Source: Diplonema japonicum
Lineage: Eukaryota > Euglenozoa > Diplonemea > Diplonemida > Diplonemidae
Assembly (NCBI GenBank): GCA_964019335.1
Contig: OZ025737.1
Span: 248,001 to 312,000, forward strand
DNA length: 64,000 nt
Reading direction: 5' to 3'
In this document: positions 9,244-19,027 of the stretch, in pieces
Numbering within the stretch: the first letter of the stretch is position 1
Layout of the letters: every line of letters starts with the position of its first letter
Notes under the pieces: generated by a model
What the model was told of the DNA's origin: nothing
Seen by the model: only the letters and a program-made list of their open reading frames with translations
Databases searched by the model: none
Program-made: the position numbers and the translations under genes

Positions 9244-10986
9244 ATGCCTGGGGGCGAACTCTCAAGAAAGCTGTCTGTAGAGACAGGGGTATCAAAAGAT
9301 GCGGTTGAGGCACTGGAGGAAGTCGGGATCGATCAGACAAGGCTACGCATGGCCATCGCAGAGGTGGACGATCAAGGAGACGGGGAGCTAGAGTTGTACG
9401 AGTTCCGAGAATTTTGGGGTTTAGTGTTCCCTCAACGACCTATGACGGAAAGCGCGTGGAAGTATACAGAAACAATGTTCCGAGAGATCGACAAGGACGG
9501 GAGCAACAAGGTTTCGTTTGTGGAAATCGTGGATTTCTTAGAATCATCTTTGAAACACGAGCAGATGCGGTCCAAACGCCCTTCGAATTTAAAAGTATGG
9601 TGCTGGCTGTTCTGCGGAAACGGTATGGCGAAGAAAATACAAAAAAAAAAATTAAAAAAAAAAAAAGGCCCCACCGCTTGGTTAACCAAAAAAGACGGCT
9701 GCATACGGGCCATCATCATCCTGATCAGAACGCTGGAAATCGTGGTGACAATCGTCGCGGTCTGCGTCATGATGGTCGAGACGCTCCCCGAGCACCAGTT
9801 CAACAGCGAAGGGAAGAACCTACAAGGCACCCACACAACACACATCATAGAAGGCTGCTGCGTAGGCTACTTCGTCCTACACTTGATATGCTACACAATC
9901 GGGTACCCCAGCACAGTCGTCACCGACGACATGGAGGAAAGCCCCGGTATGACCGAAGACGGTGTCGAAAACGGAGTAATGAAGAAAAAAGTTACCAGGG
10001 TGTGGAACTACTTCCACGATTGGGAGACGTGGGTGAACCTGTTCTCGGTGATCCCTTATGTGGTGTACCTTTCTACCGATGAAGCGACGTTTTTATCAGC
10101 ATTGACAGCTCTGCGGCTGTCAAGAGTGCTGCGTGTTCTTCGTTTAGTCCAGCTCTACGGCGGGACAAAGAGCAAGGTCCCCGAGCTCGGGCCTGCATTG
10201 GTGAAGTCTTTGATGTCGTTGTGGTTTTTGTTCCTGCTGATCGTGATATCCATGTGCCTGTCGGCGTCGTTTCTGTTCTTCGCGGAACAAGACGAAGCTA
10301 CCTTCGTGTACTCCAAACAGCTTTGGTTCCGAGACAACAACAGCATATATGTCGATGCTGGTAATAGGATCGATTTCCAGTCCATTCCGGAAGCCCTGTG
10401 GTGGTCCATCGTAACCCTCACCACGGTTGGGTACGGAGACACATCGCCAAAAACGATTGGCGGGAAAATCATCGCTGTCTTGACAATGTTCGGAGGGTTG
10501 ATTGTAGTGGGGTACCCGATTACCATATTGACAGGGACCTTTCAAATGATGGAGATCGAGAGGATTGAACGGGAAGACAGGTTGGAACGGCATCGTGAAC
10601 TGTACGAGGGCATCCGAAGCTGGGTTATCTCCGCGGAACTCGAGCATATCAAAACATCAAGGGAGCTTTTGTGTAAGTCGGACCGTGCTGTGAACCGGGA
10701 CATGTCCACTAAGAACGAGGCGCGGAAGGAGTTCTTGCTTGACCTTGTTGTGCAGATTGAGCAGAGGCTGGCGTCGAAGTTTTCTACTATTGAGAAAAAG
10801 ATACAGCAGCTCGAAAGCAAAAAGCGGGTCCAGAAGAAAGCGGAGAGGGAGCGACGCAAGCAATCTGTCGCTGGCTCTGAAGTCGCATCTCCAACCACCA
10901 CTTCCGTTACCGCTACCGCCCCTGACCAGGATCCTGCAGCCCCTCCTCCCAATGTTCCGAAATTAACCATCCCCAAACTTGGGTAA
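9244..10986 (+). CDS. Voltage-gated K+ channel with N-terminal EF hands, 580 aa
   Basis: The protein is a six-transmembrane Kv-type subunit. Two canonical EF-hand loops lie at residues 42-53 (DDQGDGELELYE) and 83-94 (DKDGSNKVSFVE), suggesting direct Ca2+ sensing. A Lys-rich stretch encoded by A-tracts follows at 129-141. S1 is at about 155-178, S2 at 203-222 and S3 at 260-278. S4 carries arginines at 291, 294, 297 and 300. S5 is at about 320-347, the pore helix at 384-393 with selectivity filter TVGYGD at 394-399, and S6 at 408-430. The usual animal PVP bend in S6 is replaced by GYP. A basic coiled-coil C-terminus follows. The start is the first ATG after an AG acceptor; the frame continues upstream into the N gap only as low-complexity sequence. 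Confidence 0.92.
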   Translation: MPGGELSRKLSVETGVSKDAVEALEEVGIDQTRLRMAIAEVDDQGDGELELYEFREFWGLVFPQRPMTESAWKYTETMFREIDKDGSNKVSFVEIVDFLESSLKHEQMRSKRPSNLKVWCWLFCGNGMAKKIQKKKLKKKKGPTAWLTKKDGCIRAIIILIRTLEIVVTIVAVCVMMVETLPEHQFNSEGKNLQGTHTTHIIEGCCVGYFVLHLICYTIGYPSTVVTDDMEESPGMTEDGVENGVMKKKVTRVWNYFHDWETWVNLFSVIPYVVYLSTDEATFLSALTALRLSRVLRVLRLVQLYGGTKSKVPELGPALVKSLMSLWFLFLLIVISMCLSASFLFFAEQDEATFVYSKQLWFRDNNSIYVDAGNRIDFQSIPEALWWSIVTLTTVGYGDTSPKTIGGKIIAVLTMFGGLIVVGYPITILTGTFQMMEIERIEREDRLERHRELYEGIRSWVISAELEHIKTSRELLCKSDRAVNRDMSTKNEARKEFLLDLVVQIEQRLASKFSTIEKKIQQLESKKRVQKKAERERRKQSVAGSEVASPTTTSVTATAPDQDPAAPPPNVPKLTIPKLG

Positions 10987-11332
10987 AACTTTTTTTTCTT
11001 TTATAGTGTTTGTACCTCCCCCTCCCCCCCCCCATTGTGATTGTATGCAACACATATCTCTCGCATTATTTTTTATGTAACAATCTAGTCCCCCCCCCCC
11101 CCCCCCCCCCGTAATTGGACTTCAAAAAAAAAGGTTGTGAATTTGAAAAAAAAAGTGCTTCGGAAAAAGAGAGAAAAAAGAAATAGTTTTTCCCTTTCCT
11201 ATAGAAGGAAGCAGAAAGCAAAAAAGAAAGTAGAATCGGCGCCCTCGGTGTGTCGTTGCAAACGCACCTTCTCCCTTCCCCTTTTCCCCCGACCACTACC
11301 ACCGTGCTGAATATCTATCTTTCACTATATAC

Positions 11333-11377
<45 letters not shown>

Positions 11378-11730
11378 TGCATCCTGCGTCTTCGGCAGCA
11401 AATCGAGAGATATTCCCATTCACTTCCTCCTCCAGCCTTTGCCTCTCCCTCCATTCATCGCGCATGTACATATGGAAGGCTGCCCCCGTAATAGAAAAAA
11501 GAAAAAAAAAAAAGAAAATGAGAGGGAGATCGTCACTTGCTTTGTAGTGTTGACTTTTCATGCTTTTCTTCTTCTTTTTTTTTTTCCCCCCGTGTTGTAG
11601 TTTGTCGTGTTGAGCAAGAAGAAAAGCGTGCCTTCGCTATGTCAGATCCTCCTTCTCTTTTCGTTGCTTTTTTGCGATGGAAACGAAAAAAAAAAAAAAA
11701 AAAAAAAAAGAGCAAAACACAAAAAGAAAT

Positions 11731-11770
<40 letters not shown>

Positions 11771-11907
11771 CCCCCTTCCCCCCCTCCACTTTGTTCTGGT
11801 AGCTTCTGTCGGCACAGTTCTTACATCTGTTCTTTGTTTCTACTTTTTTTTCTTTTCTTTGTCATCTTTAAGTCTAATTCATGCAAGGAGGGGAGGAAGG
11901 GTGAACG
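10987..11907. other. Intergenic spacer with CT microsatellite
   Basis: This is low-complexity sequence with poly-C at about 11089-11110, a (CT)n run at about 11335-11374, and poly-A at about 11685-11709 and 11737-11765. The pyrimidine-rich stretch just before 11880 could serve the kinase gene. Nothing coding is visible. Confidence 0.6.
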
Positions 11908-13992
11908 ATGCCAGAAGGATGGCTGGTTCCAGCTCTACTCGTGGTGATTTTGGCATTGATGCGGAACCACCCGTTTACACAACGTGCAGCGGTGAAGGTC
12001 AAGAGCCTTTGGAACGAAGGGGGGGGGAAAAAACAGCTAAGAGTCGACACAGATTTAGAGGAAGGGAGCAACGGGAGTCCCGGGCAAGGGACTCTGCGAG
12101 AAAGAGGGAGAAAGACTGTTGGGCTGCAGTTGGGGAGCTTAATTGACACTCCTAAGAAGACAACAACAGTCTCAACAGTACCCTCGCCCTTTGGTACGCC
12201 CTCGTGCGACACACTAGAACTTGAGCTCAAGAGAGTCCAACATATCCAACAGCTTACTGATGACGCCCGAGCTCAGACTCTGACAACAATGAAGATGCTG
12301 GAGCACGAGATTGCACTCGCGCAGCCTGGGTTCAACCACCACTCGCAGACCTTGCTCAGCCACAAGACTCGTCTTCTCCAACAGCAATCTGAACAGCTGC
12401 AAACAACAGTTGACCTTCACCTCCAGCAGCAGGAGATCCTTTCTAAGATGGCGGCCCGCCACACCACCCCGAAGCTGACCCCCCAAGACGAGCTCCTCGC
12501 CCCCTTAGAGGAAACCGTCCCTCAGGGAAGGCAGCTGTTCTTCTCCAGAACAAAGTCCGATCTGCGGAGTGACCACATCGCACGGCAGCACACCCCTGTC
12601 ACACCCCATGCCCACACCCCTACGTCCCTGCAAGGCGACTTCCCTGTCCTGAAGGTACCTAGGAGAATGTCCGCACGTGGGTCCCCACGTTCCGGAAAGC
12701 AAACTACGCAAAAATGGATCCGCGGGGACTTGATCGGGAAGGGTGGGTTCGGGATGGTGCACATTGCGATGGACCTGACGGACGGGGGGAAGATGGTGGC
12801 TGTCAAGAACGTGCCGATCGGCTTGCACGAACCTGCGGACAAGAGAAACGCGAGGTTGGCGTCTCTGAAGACCGAGATCGAGCTGATGAAGTCGCTGTCG
12901 CACCCGAACATCGTGCGGTACAAAGGCGCCGAGCGGGAGGGCGACTCGCTGAACATCTTCATGGAGTACGTCTCGGGCGGCTCCATCGCAGGGCTGCTGA
13001 AGATGTTCGGCCCGCTCACCGAAGACGTGGCCATAGCTTACACCTACCAGGTCCTCAGTGGACTGAAGTACCTGCACAGCTGCGATGTCGTTCACAGAGA
13101 CATCAAGGGCGCCAACATCTTGCTAACAGTCGACGGCGTCTGCAAGCTCGCCGACTTCGGCGCCGCCACGCAAGTAGGCCTGGACGTGCACACGTCTTTC
13201 GTAGGCACACCCAACTGGATGTCACCAGAGATGATCAGGCAAGAAGGCCATTCCCAGTCAGCGGACATATGGTCGCTTGGGTGCACTGTCATGGAGATGC
13301 TGACCGGCTCCCCGCCATGGTCGAGGATCAGCGACAAGGCCAAAACGATACAGATCCTGCACTACGTCACATCGGACTCCAACTTTGAAGAAGAGATTCA
13401 AAAGGTGATGGAAGGTTGCTGCGATGAAAGGGGACTGTCGTTTGTAATGCAATGCATCCAGAAAGACCCTGCCGACAGACCCAAAGTAGAAGAGCTGATC
13501 GAACACGAATGGATGGCTATATTAGAAGACCCGCCAGAGGAGACTGAAATGGAAACAGAGGGCGCGCAATGGAAGATTGCAGCACAGGAGGCTGCAAACA
13601 AACTGAAAGAGTCATTAGGTGGTGCGAATGGAGCTACGGGTCCTCCTTCCCCAACTATCGCGTTGGTGCCTCTAAAGATCCGACGCCCGCCGGACTTCAG
13701 AAATTCGCATTCGCCTGACAATCAAAATCTTCCACAGAAGACGAGCTCCCCGACTTTCACCATACCTGAGGTTGCATCGGTAGAAAGTAGCGTAATCGAT
13801 CCTGACGAAGATTTGTTGCCAACTCTGCCTGTTGCTAAAAAGTCACCTGAGACTGCTAACCTCCGGTCTCCTATCCGCGGTCCTGGTTCCGCACCTTCTC
13901 CTCAAGCCATTGCGCCGATGATGCACCGGGTAAGCGTCCAGCTGCTGGAGGATGAGGCTTGTTTTTTTACGGACAGGGTCATTTCTCCTTGA
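11908..13992 (+). CDS. MAPKKK (STE11/MEKK-type) protein kinase, 694 aa
   Basis: The kinase domain covers about residues 270-530. The glycine loop is GKGGFG, the ATP-anchoring Lys is in VAVK (about residue 300), the catalytic loop is HRDIKGANIL (H396), the Mg-binding motif is DFG (D416), and the activation/P+1 region reads SFVGTPNWMSPEM, which is characteristic of the STE11/MEKK family. The N-terminus has a hydrophobic segment WLVPALLVVILALM at about residues 5-18, suggesting a membrane anchor, then a Gln-rich helical region and a basic linker. The C-terminus is Pro/Ser-rich and probably disordered. Expected role: phosphorylates a MAPKK at the top of a MAP kinase cascade. The start at 11908 is the first ATG of the frame. 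All catalytic residues are present. Confidence 0.9.
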   Translation: MPEGWLVPALLVVILALMRNHPFTQRAAVKVKSLWNEGGGKKQLRVDTDLEEGSNGSPGQGTLRERGRKTVGLQLGSLIDTPKKTTTVSTVPSPFGTPSCDTLELELKRVQHIQQLTDDARAQTLTTMKMLEHEIALAQPGFNHHSQTLLSHKTRLLQQQSEQLQTTVDLHLQQQEILSKMAARHTTPKLTPQDELLAPLEETVPQGRQLFFSRTKSDLRSDHIARQHTPVTPHAHTPTSLQGDFPVLKVPRRMSARGSPRSGKQTTQKWIRGDLIGKGGFGMVHIAMDLTDGGKMVAVKNVPIGLHEPADKRNARLASLKTEIELMKSLSHPNIVRYKGAEREGDSLNIFMEYVSGGSIAGLLKMFGPLTEDVAIAYTYQVLSGLKYLHSCDVVHRDIKGANILLTVDGVCKLADFGAATQVGLDVHTSFVGTPNWMSPEMIRQEGHSQSADIWSLGCTVMEMLTGSPPWSRISDKAKTIQILHYVTSDSNFEEEIQKVMEGCCDERGLSFVMQCIQKDPADRPKVEELIEHEWMAILEDPPEETEMETEGAQWKIAAQEAANKLKESLGGANGATGPPSPTIALVPLKIRRPPDFRNSHSPDNQNLPQKTSSPTFTIPEVASVESSVIDPDEDLLPTLPVAKKSPETANLRSPIRGPGSAPSPQAIAPMMHRVSVQLLEDEACFFTDRVISP

Positions 13993-14328
13993 AAATTTTT
14001 TGTTTTTGTTTTTTGTTTTGTTTCTTCCCCCCCCCCCCCCTCCCTCTTTGTGTTTGTATATTTTTTAAACTAGAATTATGCTACCCCCCCCCCCCGTTTT
14101 TCTTTCTTTAGAAAAGAATGTTAAAAGAAAAAGTTATAAAAAGAAGAAGAAAAAGGAACGCGCGGGGGGGGGGGGGGGGTGTCATAGTTTTATTTCTGTT
14201 TGTAAAAAAAAAAGGGAAGAAAAAAAAGTAAAATAAATACGCTTTACGCCGCACCCGGTTTTGTTCAAGTTTTTTAAATTTTTTAAAGGGGGGAGTGGGT
14301 TGCGCCATATACTGTTAGTCCCCCTTAA

Positions 14329-14362
<34 letters not shown>

Positions 14363-14935
14363 TTTTTAGGTGAGCATGTTATGTGTTTCCTTTTTTTTTT
14401 TTCCCTCCCGGCTGAGACCTTTAAAAGAAAAAAAAAAAAGCTCTCCGTGGAAATGTTTCTGCTCTGTCTGTTTCCATGTTACGGTTTTGTCACTGATGTT
14501 GGTGGGTTAAAAAAAAAAAACTTTGTAGTAATATCCGTCTCTTTTAGTACCTGCTAACTGCCAACTTTTGTGACACTACACTGTGAATTTAAAGAGAAGG
14601 TAAATAAATGCAATATAGAGGGAGCTCACTATAGGTCACTCAAATCCCTCCCGTCGTGAAGGAAAGGAAAGGAAAGGAAAAAAAAAAAAAAAAAGAAAAA
14701 AAAGAGAAACTCTGTCCCTCTGTTCTCTCCGTTCTGCACCCCAGTGTTCCCCTTCGCGTTTTTTCGCAAGGAAAGAGGAAGGAAACAAGGGGGGAAAGAA
14801 AAATAATTCTTTATGGCTATATGTCTTTGTTGTTCGCACGAGCAAAAAAGGTTTCTAAAAAGCTGCGAAAGTTTTTTGCTCGGCACAAGTTGCATATAGT
14901 TATAAAATCATTTTTTGAAAGATAAATATTTGTAA

Positions 14936-14978
<43 letters not shown>

Positions 14979-14984
14979 GCTATT
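13993..14984. other. Intergenic low-complexity spacer
   Basis: The spacer holds poly-C, poly-G, poly-T and a (TA)n run near 14330-14344, a GGAAA pentamer repeat near 14660-14680, and a long poly-A tract (about 14937-14976). No gene or RNA is recognised. Confidence 0.6.
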
Positions 14985-15066
14985 TACTGCCAACAAGTAA
15001 TGACTTTACCGTTACCTCGAGGTAAAATGCGGAACCGAGAGGTCGGTAAAGCATTACTTGGCGGTA
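14985..15066. repeat. Long imperfect palindrome, possible mini-element
   Basis: The left arm 14985-15011 (TACTGCCAACAAGTAATG...) pairs with the right arm 15044-15066, whose reverse complement is TACCGCCAAGTAATGCTTTACCG. The loop contains a perfect 14-bp palindrome, TTACCTCGAGGTAA. It sits between a poly-A tract and the next TIR element and shares the AAGTAATG word with it, so the two may be related. Confidence 0.55.
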
Positions 15067-15075
15067 GGTAAGTGG

Positions 15076-15698
15076 TTTTATTTCACGACACTCAGAAATT
15101 ACTTCACCACGAGGGGCACAACAGGGTGACAAGGGGTACAACAAGAGAGGGGTTACAAAGGTTACAATACAAGTTGTTTTCCCTCCTTTTGTTGACTAAG
15201 AGCTGCCGCTGTCGCTGGCATTGCCACTGTCACCATCTCTAATCAGGCCTTCCCATACCTGGCGCGGCCGCTGGCTCCTTTTTTTCTGCTGCTTCGGTAT
15301 TTTGAAGTCATTTGGGGAGCTTGGGTAAGCTGACTAAGTTACCCTTACCCACAGAAGAGTTACCCCCAGAAACTGGGAACAAGGCCTAGCCAAAAGTGGG
15401 CAAATTGGGAGGAAAAAGTAGTCCAACTTGGAACTGAGCCGAGGCAAAAGTTGGCCAATTGAGCTGAACCTGGGGGGAAATAGCAAACTGAGAGGAAAAA
15501 GTAGCCCCACTGGGAACCGAACCGAGGCAAAAATTGGCCTACCGAGGCATATTATTTAACGGAAACCCCCTATTACTTCACGGAAAACAGGCCATTATTT
15601 CACCGTGAAGTAATGAGATTTAGCGTGAAGTAATGAGATTTAGCGTGAAGTAATGGGCCCCCCAGTGCGTGAAGTAATTTCTGAAGAGTGAAATAAAA
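15076..15698. mobile_element. MITE-like element with ~30-bp terminal inverted repeats
   Basis: The left end TTTTATTTCAC...CAGAAATTACTTCAC (15076-15107) is the reverse complement, with a few mismatches, of the right end (15669-15698). The ~620-bp interior has no ORF. It contains about 2.5 imperfect copies of an ~85-bp unit (GAGGAAAAAGTAG ... GCCGAGGCAAAA) at about 15370-15545, and a 20-bp direct repeat GTGAAGTAATGAGATTTAGC at 15605-15624 and 15625-15644. This is the layout of a non-autonomous DNA transposon with subterminal repeats. No clear target-site duplication was found. Confidence 0.65.
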
Positions 15699-17223
15699 AA
15701 AAAAAAAAAAAAAAAAGAAACCAAATAAATAACGCCTCATGCCTTTGAAGTGCAGTAACAATAAGAAAAAAAGAAGATAAGATACCCTTTATTTTACCAA
15801 CAAAAGATCAATTTAGAATTTAACAAGCAAAAAAGAAAAAAAAAGAAAAAAAGTATACAATAGAAAGAGTGAAAATGGTTGAGGAAATCGCGCAAGGGGA
15901 AAAAAAAATAATAATTTTTGGAACTTGCCGTTGCTGGGGGTTTTCGCTCATGGTTGCTACTGGCACATTTTAGAGGAAGCGAAGGAAAAATAAAATAAAA
16001 TAATAAAAAAAAAAGAAACGAAACAGAAATTACAAAAAAAAAAAAAAAAGATGAAGGTGTGTAATTATTTTTTCTTTTTTTTTTCTGTCATTTATTGTTC
16101 TTGCTTTTTCTACCCCCCCCTCTTTTTTTTCCTTTTTTTTGGGAAAGAGACCTTTGAGTTCACTCGCTCCACGCACCTGCGAGCATTTGTCTGAGAAGGT
16201 GCGTTTCGCAAAAAGAAAAAAAAGAAAAAAAAAGAAAGGGACTTATTCATGATTTTCCCCCTCGAGTTTCTGCATTTTCACCACTGGAGACCTGATTGAA
16301 GTAGTGGAATTTGGCAAAATTTGCTGGTTTACAAGGAATGGAAGGGGGGGGGGGGGGGGGGGGGAATCAAGATTTTAACATTTCAGCTGCGGGAGACTTT
16401 ATACTTTTTTTTTTGTTTCACCCTTTTTTTTTTTCTTTCTTCATTTCGTTTGTTTGAAAATACTGTAACCCATCCACTGTTTTTATTTCGCTACTTGTGT
16501 GCCGAAGTTAGCATGGAAACTTTATTTTCTAGTAATTTAAAAAAAAAAAAAAGAAAAAAAAAGAAGAAACAAAAGCAGATTATTCTCTACATTTCTTTTT
16601 TTTCCCCCCCTTCAAAGGTCACAAAGGAAAAGGGCGGTCACCCCCCCCAAAAAAAATCGGGGATGTTTCCTGTGCCAATTTGTGATTTTTTTTTCTCTTT
16701 TCCGACCTAATCACTTTACGTAACTCCGGAAGGAGGGTGAGAATTCTGAGTTTTTTTTTTTTTAAGTAGGGGAAAGACCTAAGCTAATAGGCCCTCCTGT
16801 GCATTTTAAAAAAAAATTAAAAAAAAAGAAAAAGAAGCAATCGTCTGGATGTTTTTCCTTTTTTTTTCTTTCTCTTCCCGATAAGATATTTTCTTTTTAC
16901 TTTTGTCCCTTCCCTCTTCCTCCCCTTCCCCCGTGCGATTAACGCTTTTTCTCTTTTTAGTTTTAAGGAATACCGGATTTGGAATATGCCCCCCCCCTCA
17001 GTTTTTTTTTCCCCGCAGGTTTTTCGGGTACAAAAAGAAATTCCATATGTCGGACATTGGGCTCCGGGTACAAAAATCCTATTCCAGCCCCAGAAAAAGC
17101 ATTTGGGATTTTTTTTTTTAGCCCCTCAAAATGCGGGCGTGGATATGAGCGTTAGTTAAAAGTCCCAAGTTGGCTTTTTTTTTTTTTTTTCAGGGGTTCT
17201 TGAATTTGGGTTAAAAGAAATAA
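15699..17223. other. Non-coding spacer, homopolymer-rich
   Basis: A/T-rich sequence with poly-G at about 16346-16364. There is a small perfect inverted repeat ACGCACCT...AGGTGCGT near 16171-16205. A poly-T tract followed by CAG near 17178-17193 is a plausible acceptor for the gene at 17224. Nothing else is recognised. Confidence 0.55.
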
Positions 17224-17597
17224 ATGACAACATCAACATCATCGACGTCCAGTGCGGTGGGAGCGACCTCCTCGAGGTTGAACCCCGGGCAACGGTGCCA
17301 CATGATGGGGGGTGGCAACGGCGAAGGCTTCGGCCGCGGGACGAACGGGGAGGTGAGCAAGGCGAAGGCCCTGGCGAAGCTAGGAGGTGGAGTCTCGATC
17401 AGAGACTACTCCAAAACTGAAGGAGAGTGCCTCTACGAGGCGTATCCAGCCATCTGGCAGCCACCGACAACAGTGCGCTATTATACGCCCCAGAGCGCTA
17501 CGGGGAGTACGTGCAGGCGGTGAGGGACGGGGCATGGGGAGACATCCTGCAGCTCCTCGCGGTCAGCCAGGTATGTCGGCGCATACCTTAAAAGAAT

Positions 17598-17642
<45 letters not shown>

Positions 17643-17832
17643 CCGGTCCGGGAAATAAAATCGGTTATAAAAATGTAGATTTGGGTACGGCATATTCAAA
17701 TCCGGGTATGAAGAAGAAGAATTTAAAAAAAAAAAAAAAAGAGAGAGAGAGCGAACAAAAAAAAAGAAAAGGAAAAAAAAGAAGAAAGAAAGAAAATGTA
17801 AAAAGGGTTCGGTCAATGACGACTATTGTTCT

Positions 17833-17869
<37 letters not shown>

Positions 17870-18942
17870 CTTTTTTTTTTTTTTTTTTGTCCGCACTTGG
17901 GTCCGGGTTTCAAGTTCAAAAAAAAAAGAAAAAGAAAAGACAGCATGCAACCAGAATAGGTGCTCTTAGAAAAGCTGATCACACTCAAGACTTCATGGCC
18001 AGGTATATTTATTTTTGGCCTTTTTTTTCTTCTTTGCTTTTGTTTTAAATTTCTTTCTTTTTTTTTTTTGACCCCTCGGTGGTATTTTCCAGGTTACGCT
18101 TCATCCTGGTACTAGAGCTCGCTTTCCAAGGTAGTCGGGCGTAAGCATCATATTTCAGAGGAAATTGCAACCCCCCCCCCCCCCCCCCCGCCCAGTGAGA
18201 AAACATTTCTACGCCTTTTTCTTTTTAATTCCCCTTCTCCTATTTTTTTTTTTGCTCTCTTTTCGGCTTGTACCTCATTTGTCACCTTTTATATATCTTC
18301 TCTGCTTACCCCTTCCTCTAATCCTTTTTTTTTTTTTTTTTTTTTTTGCCCTTTTTTCTTTTTCTTTTTTTTTTCCCTAAGGCGGGGAAACAAAACAAAA
18401 CAAAAAAAAAAAAGAGAGAGAAAGAAGAAGAAATAACATTGAAATATGACGAACCACCGGAAATATGGGAAGTCAAAATTGAACATGAAAAAGTCAAAAA
18501 AACAAAGGGCGCAAAAGTCGAAGCTGGAATCAACATTGGAAATGGTATGGGAGAGAAAAAAAAAAAAAAATACCATCCATCCACAGGACCTAGTAGAGAC
18601 GAGAGACAAAATCGAAGGTGAGCTAGCCACGGTAAGGCCCGTGATGACACGAATACTGAAGAAGAGCAGCGAGCGGGTTAAGCGCCCGAAATCCAACGTG
18701 GCCCCCACTCCAAAAACGATCGTCAGTGATTTGAACCCGTTAAACGAATCGCGAAAACAACTCCGGCAGCGAACCAAGGGGCAGGGCGGTGCGGGCCCTG
18801 CAGGGCCTGGCATCGAACGACGGGCTGTGGGCTTGAAGACAGAATCTACTGCAACAAAATTGGTATCCCCCCCCCCGACCCCTCCCACACACCACAGCTT
18901 GCGAAAATAGCAGCAAAAAAAGCGGCACGGGCAAAAAACTGA
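17224..18942 (+). CDS. Seven-exon gene of unknown function (reconstructed)
   Basis: No single ORF covers this gene, but GT-AG joins give one coherent frame. Proposed exons are 17224-17441, 17474-17570 (32-nt intron between), 17944-18002, 18093-18130, then an exon starting near 18420-18431 and ending at 18544, 18594-18862, and 18898-18942 (35-nt intron before it). Joined segments read naturally: GECLYEA|ALLYAPERYGEYVQ, LLAVSQ|HATRIGALRKADHTQ, KVEAGINIGN|VETRDKIEGEL and STATKL|LAKIAAKKAARAKN. The protein would be about 240 residues with a Ser/Thr-rich start and a basic, Lys-rich C-terminus. I see no family. The acceptor of the fifth exon is ambiguous, and a shorter gene starting at the ATG at 18446 (139 aa, intron 18545-18586) is an alternative. 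Long T-rich introns contain a (TG)n run. Confidence 0.55.
17834..17868. repeat. (TG)n microsatellite
   Basis: This is a pure TG dinucleotide run of about 17 units inside a proposed T-rich intron of the 17224-18942 gene. Confidence 0.9.
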
Positions 18943-19027
18943 AAGAAAAAAGGGAGGACGCGATAATAAAAAAAAAAAAAAAGAAATATCATCATCATCT
19001 GTTTAGTATTCCCCCCTCAAAAAAGAA

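Noticed and set aside
12505-13388. ORFs of 170-224 aa in other frames over the kinase gene
   Set aside because: They overlap the conserved kinase motifs in the wrong frame and show no domain pattern.
18446-18942. Separate 139-aa gene starting at the ATG at 18446
   Set aside because: Possible, but the alternative frame of its first exon (ITLKYDEPPEIWEVKIEHEK) reads better and links to upstream exons; kept only as an alternative in the 17224-18942 entry.
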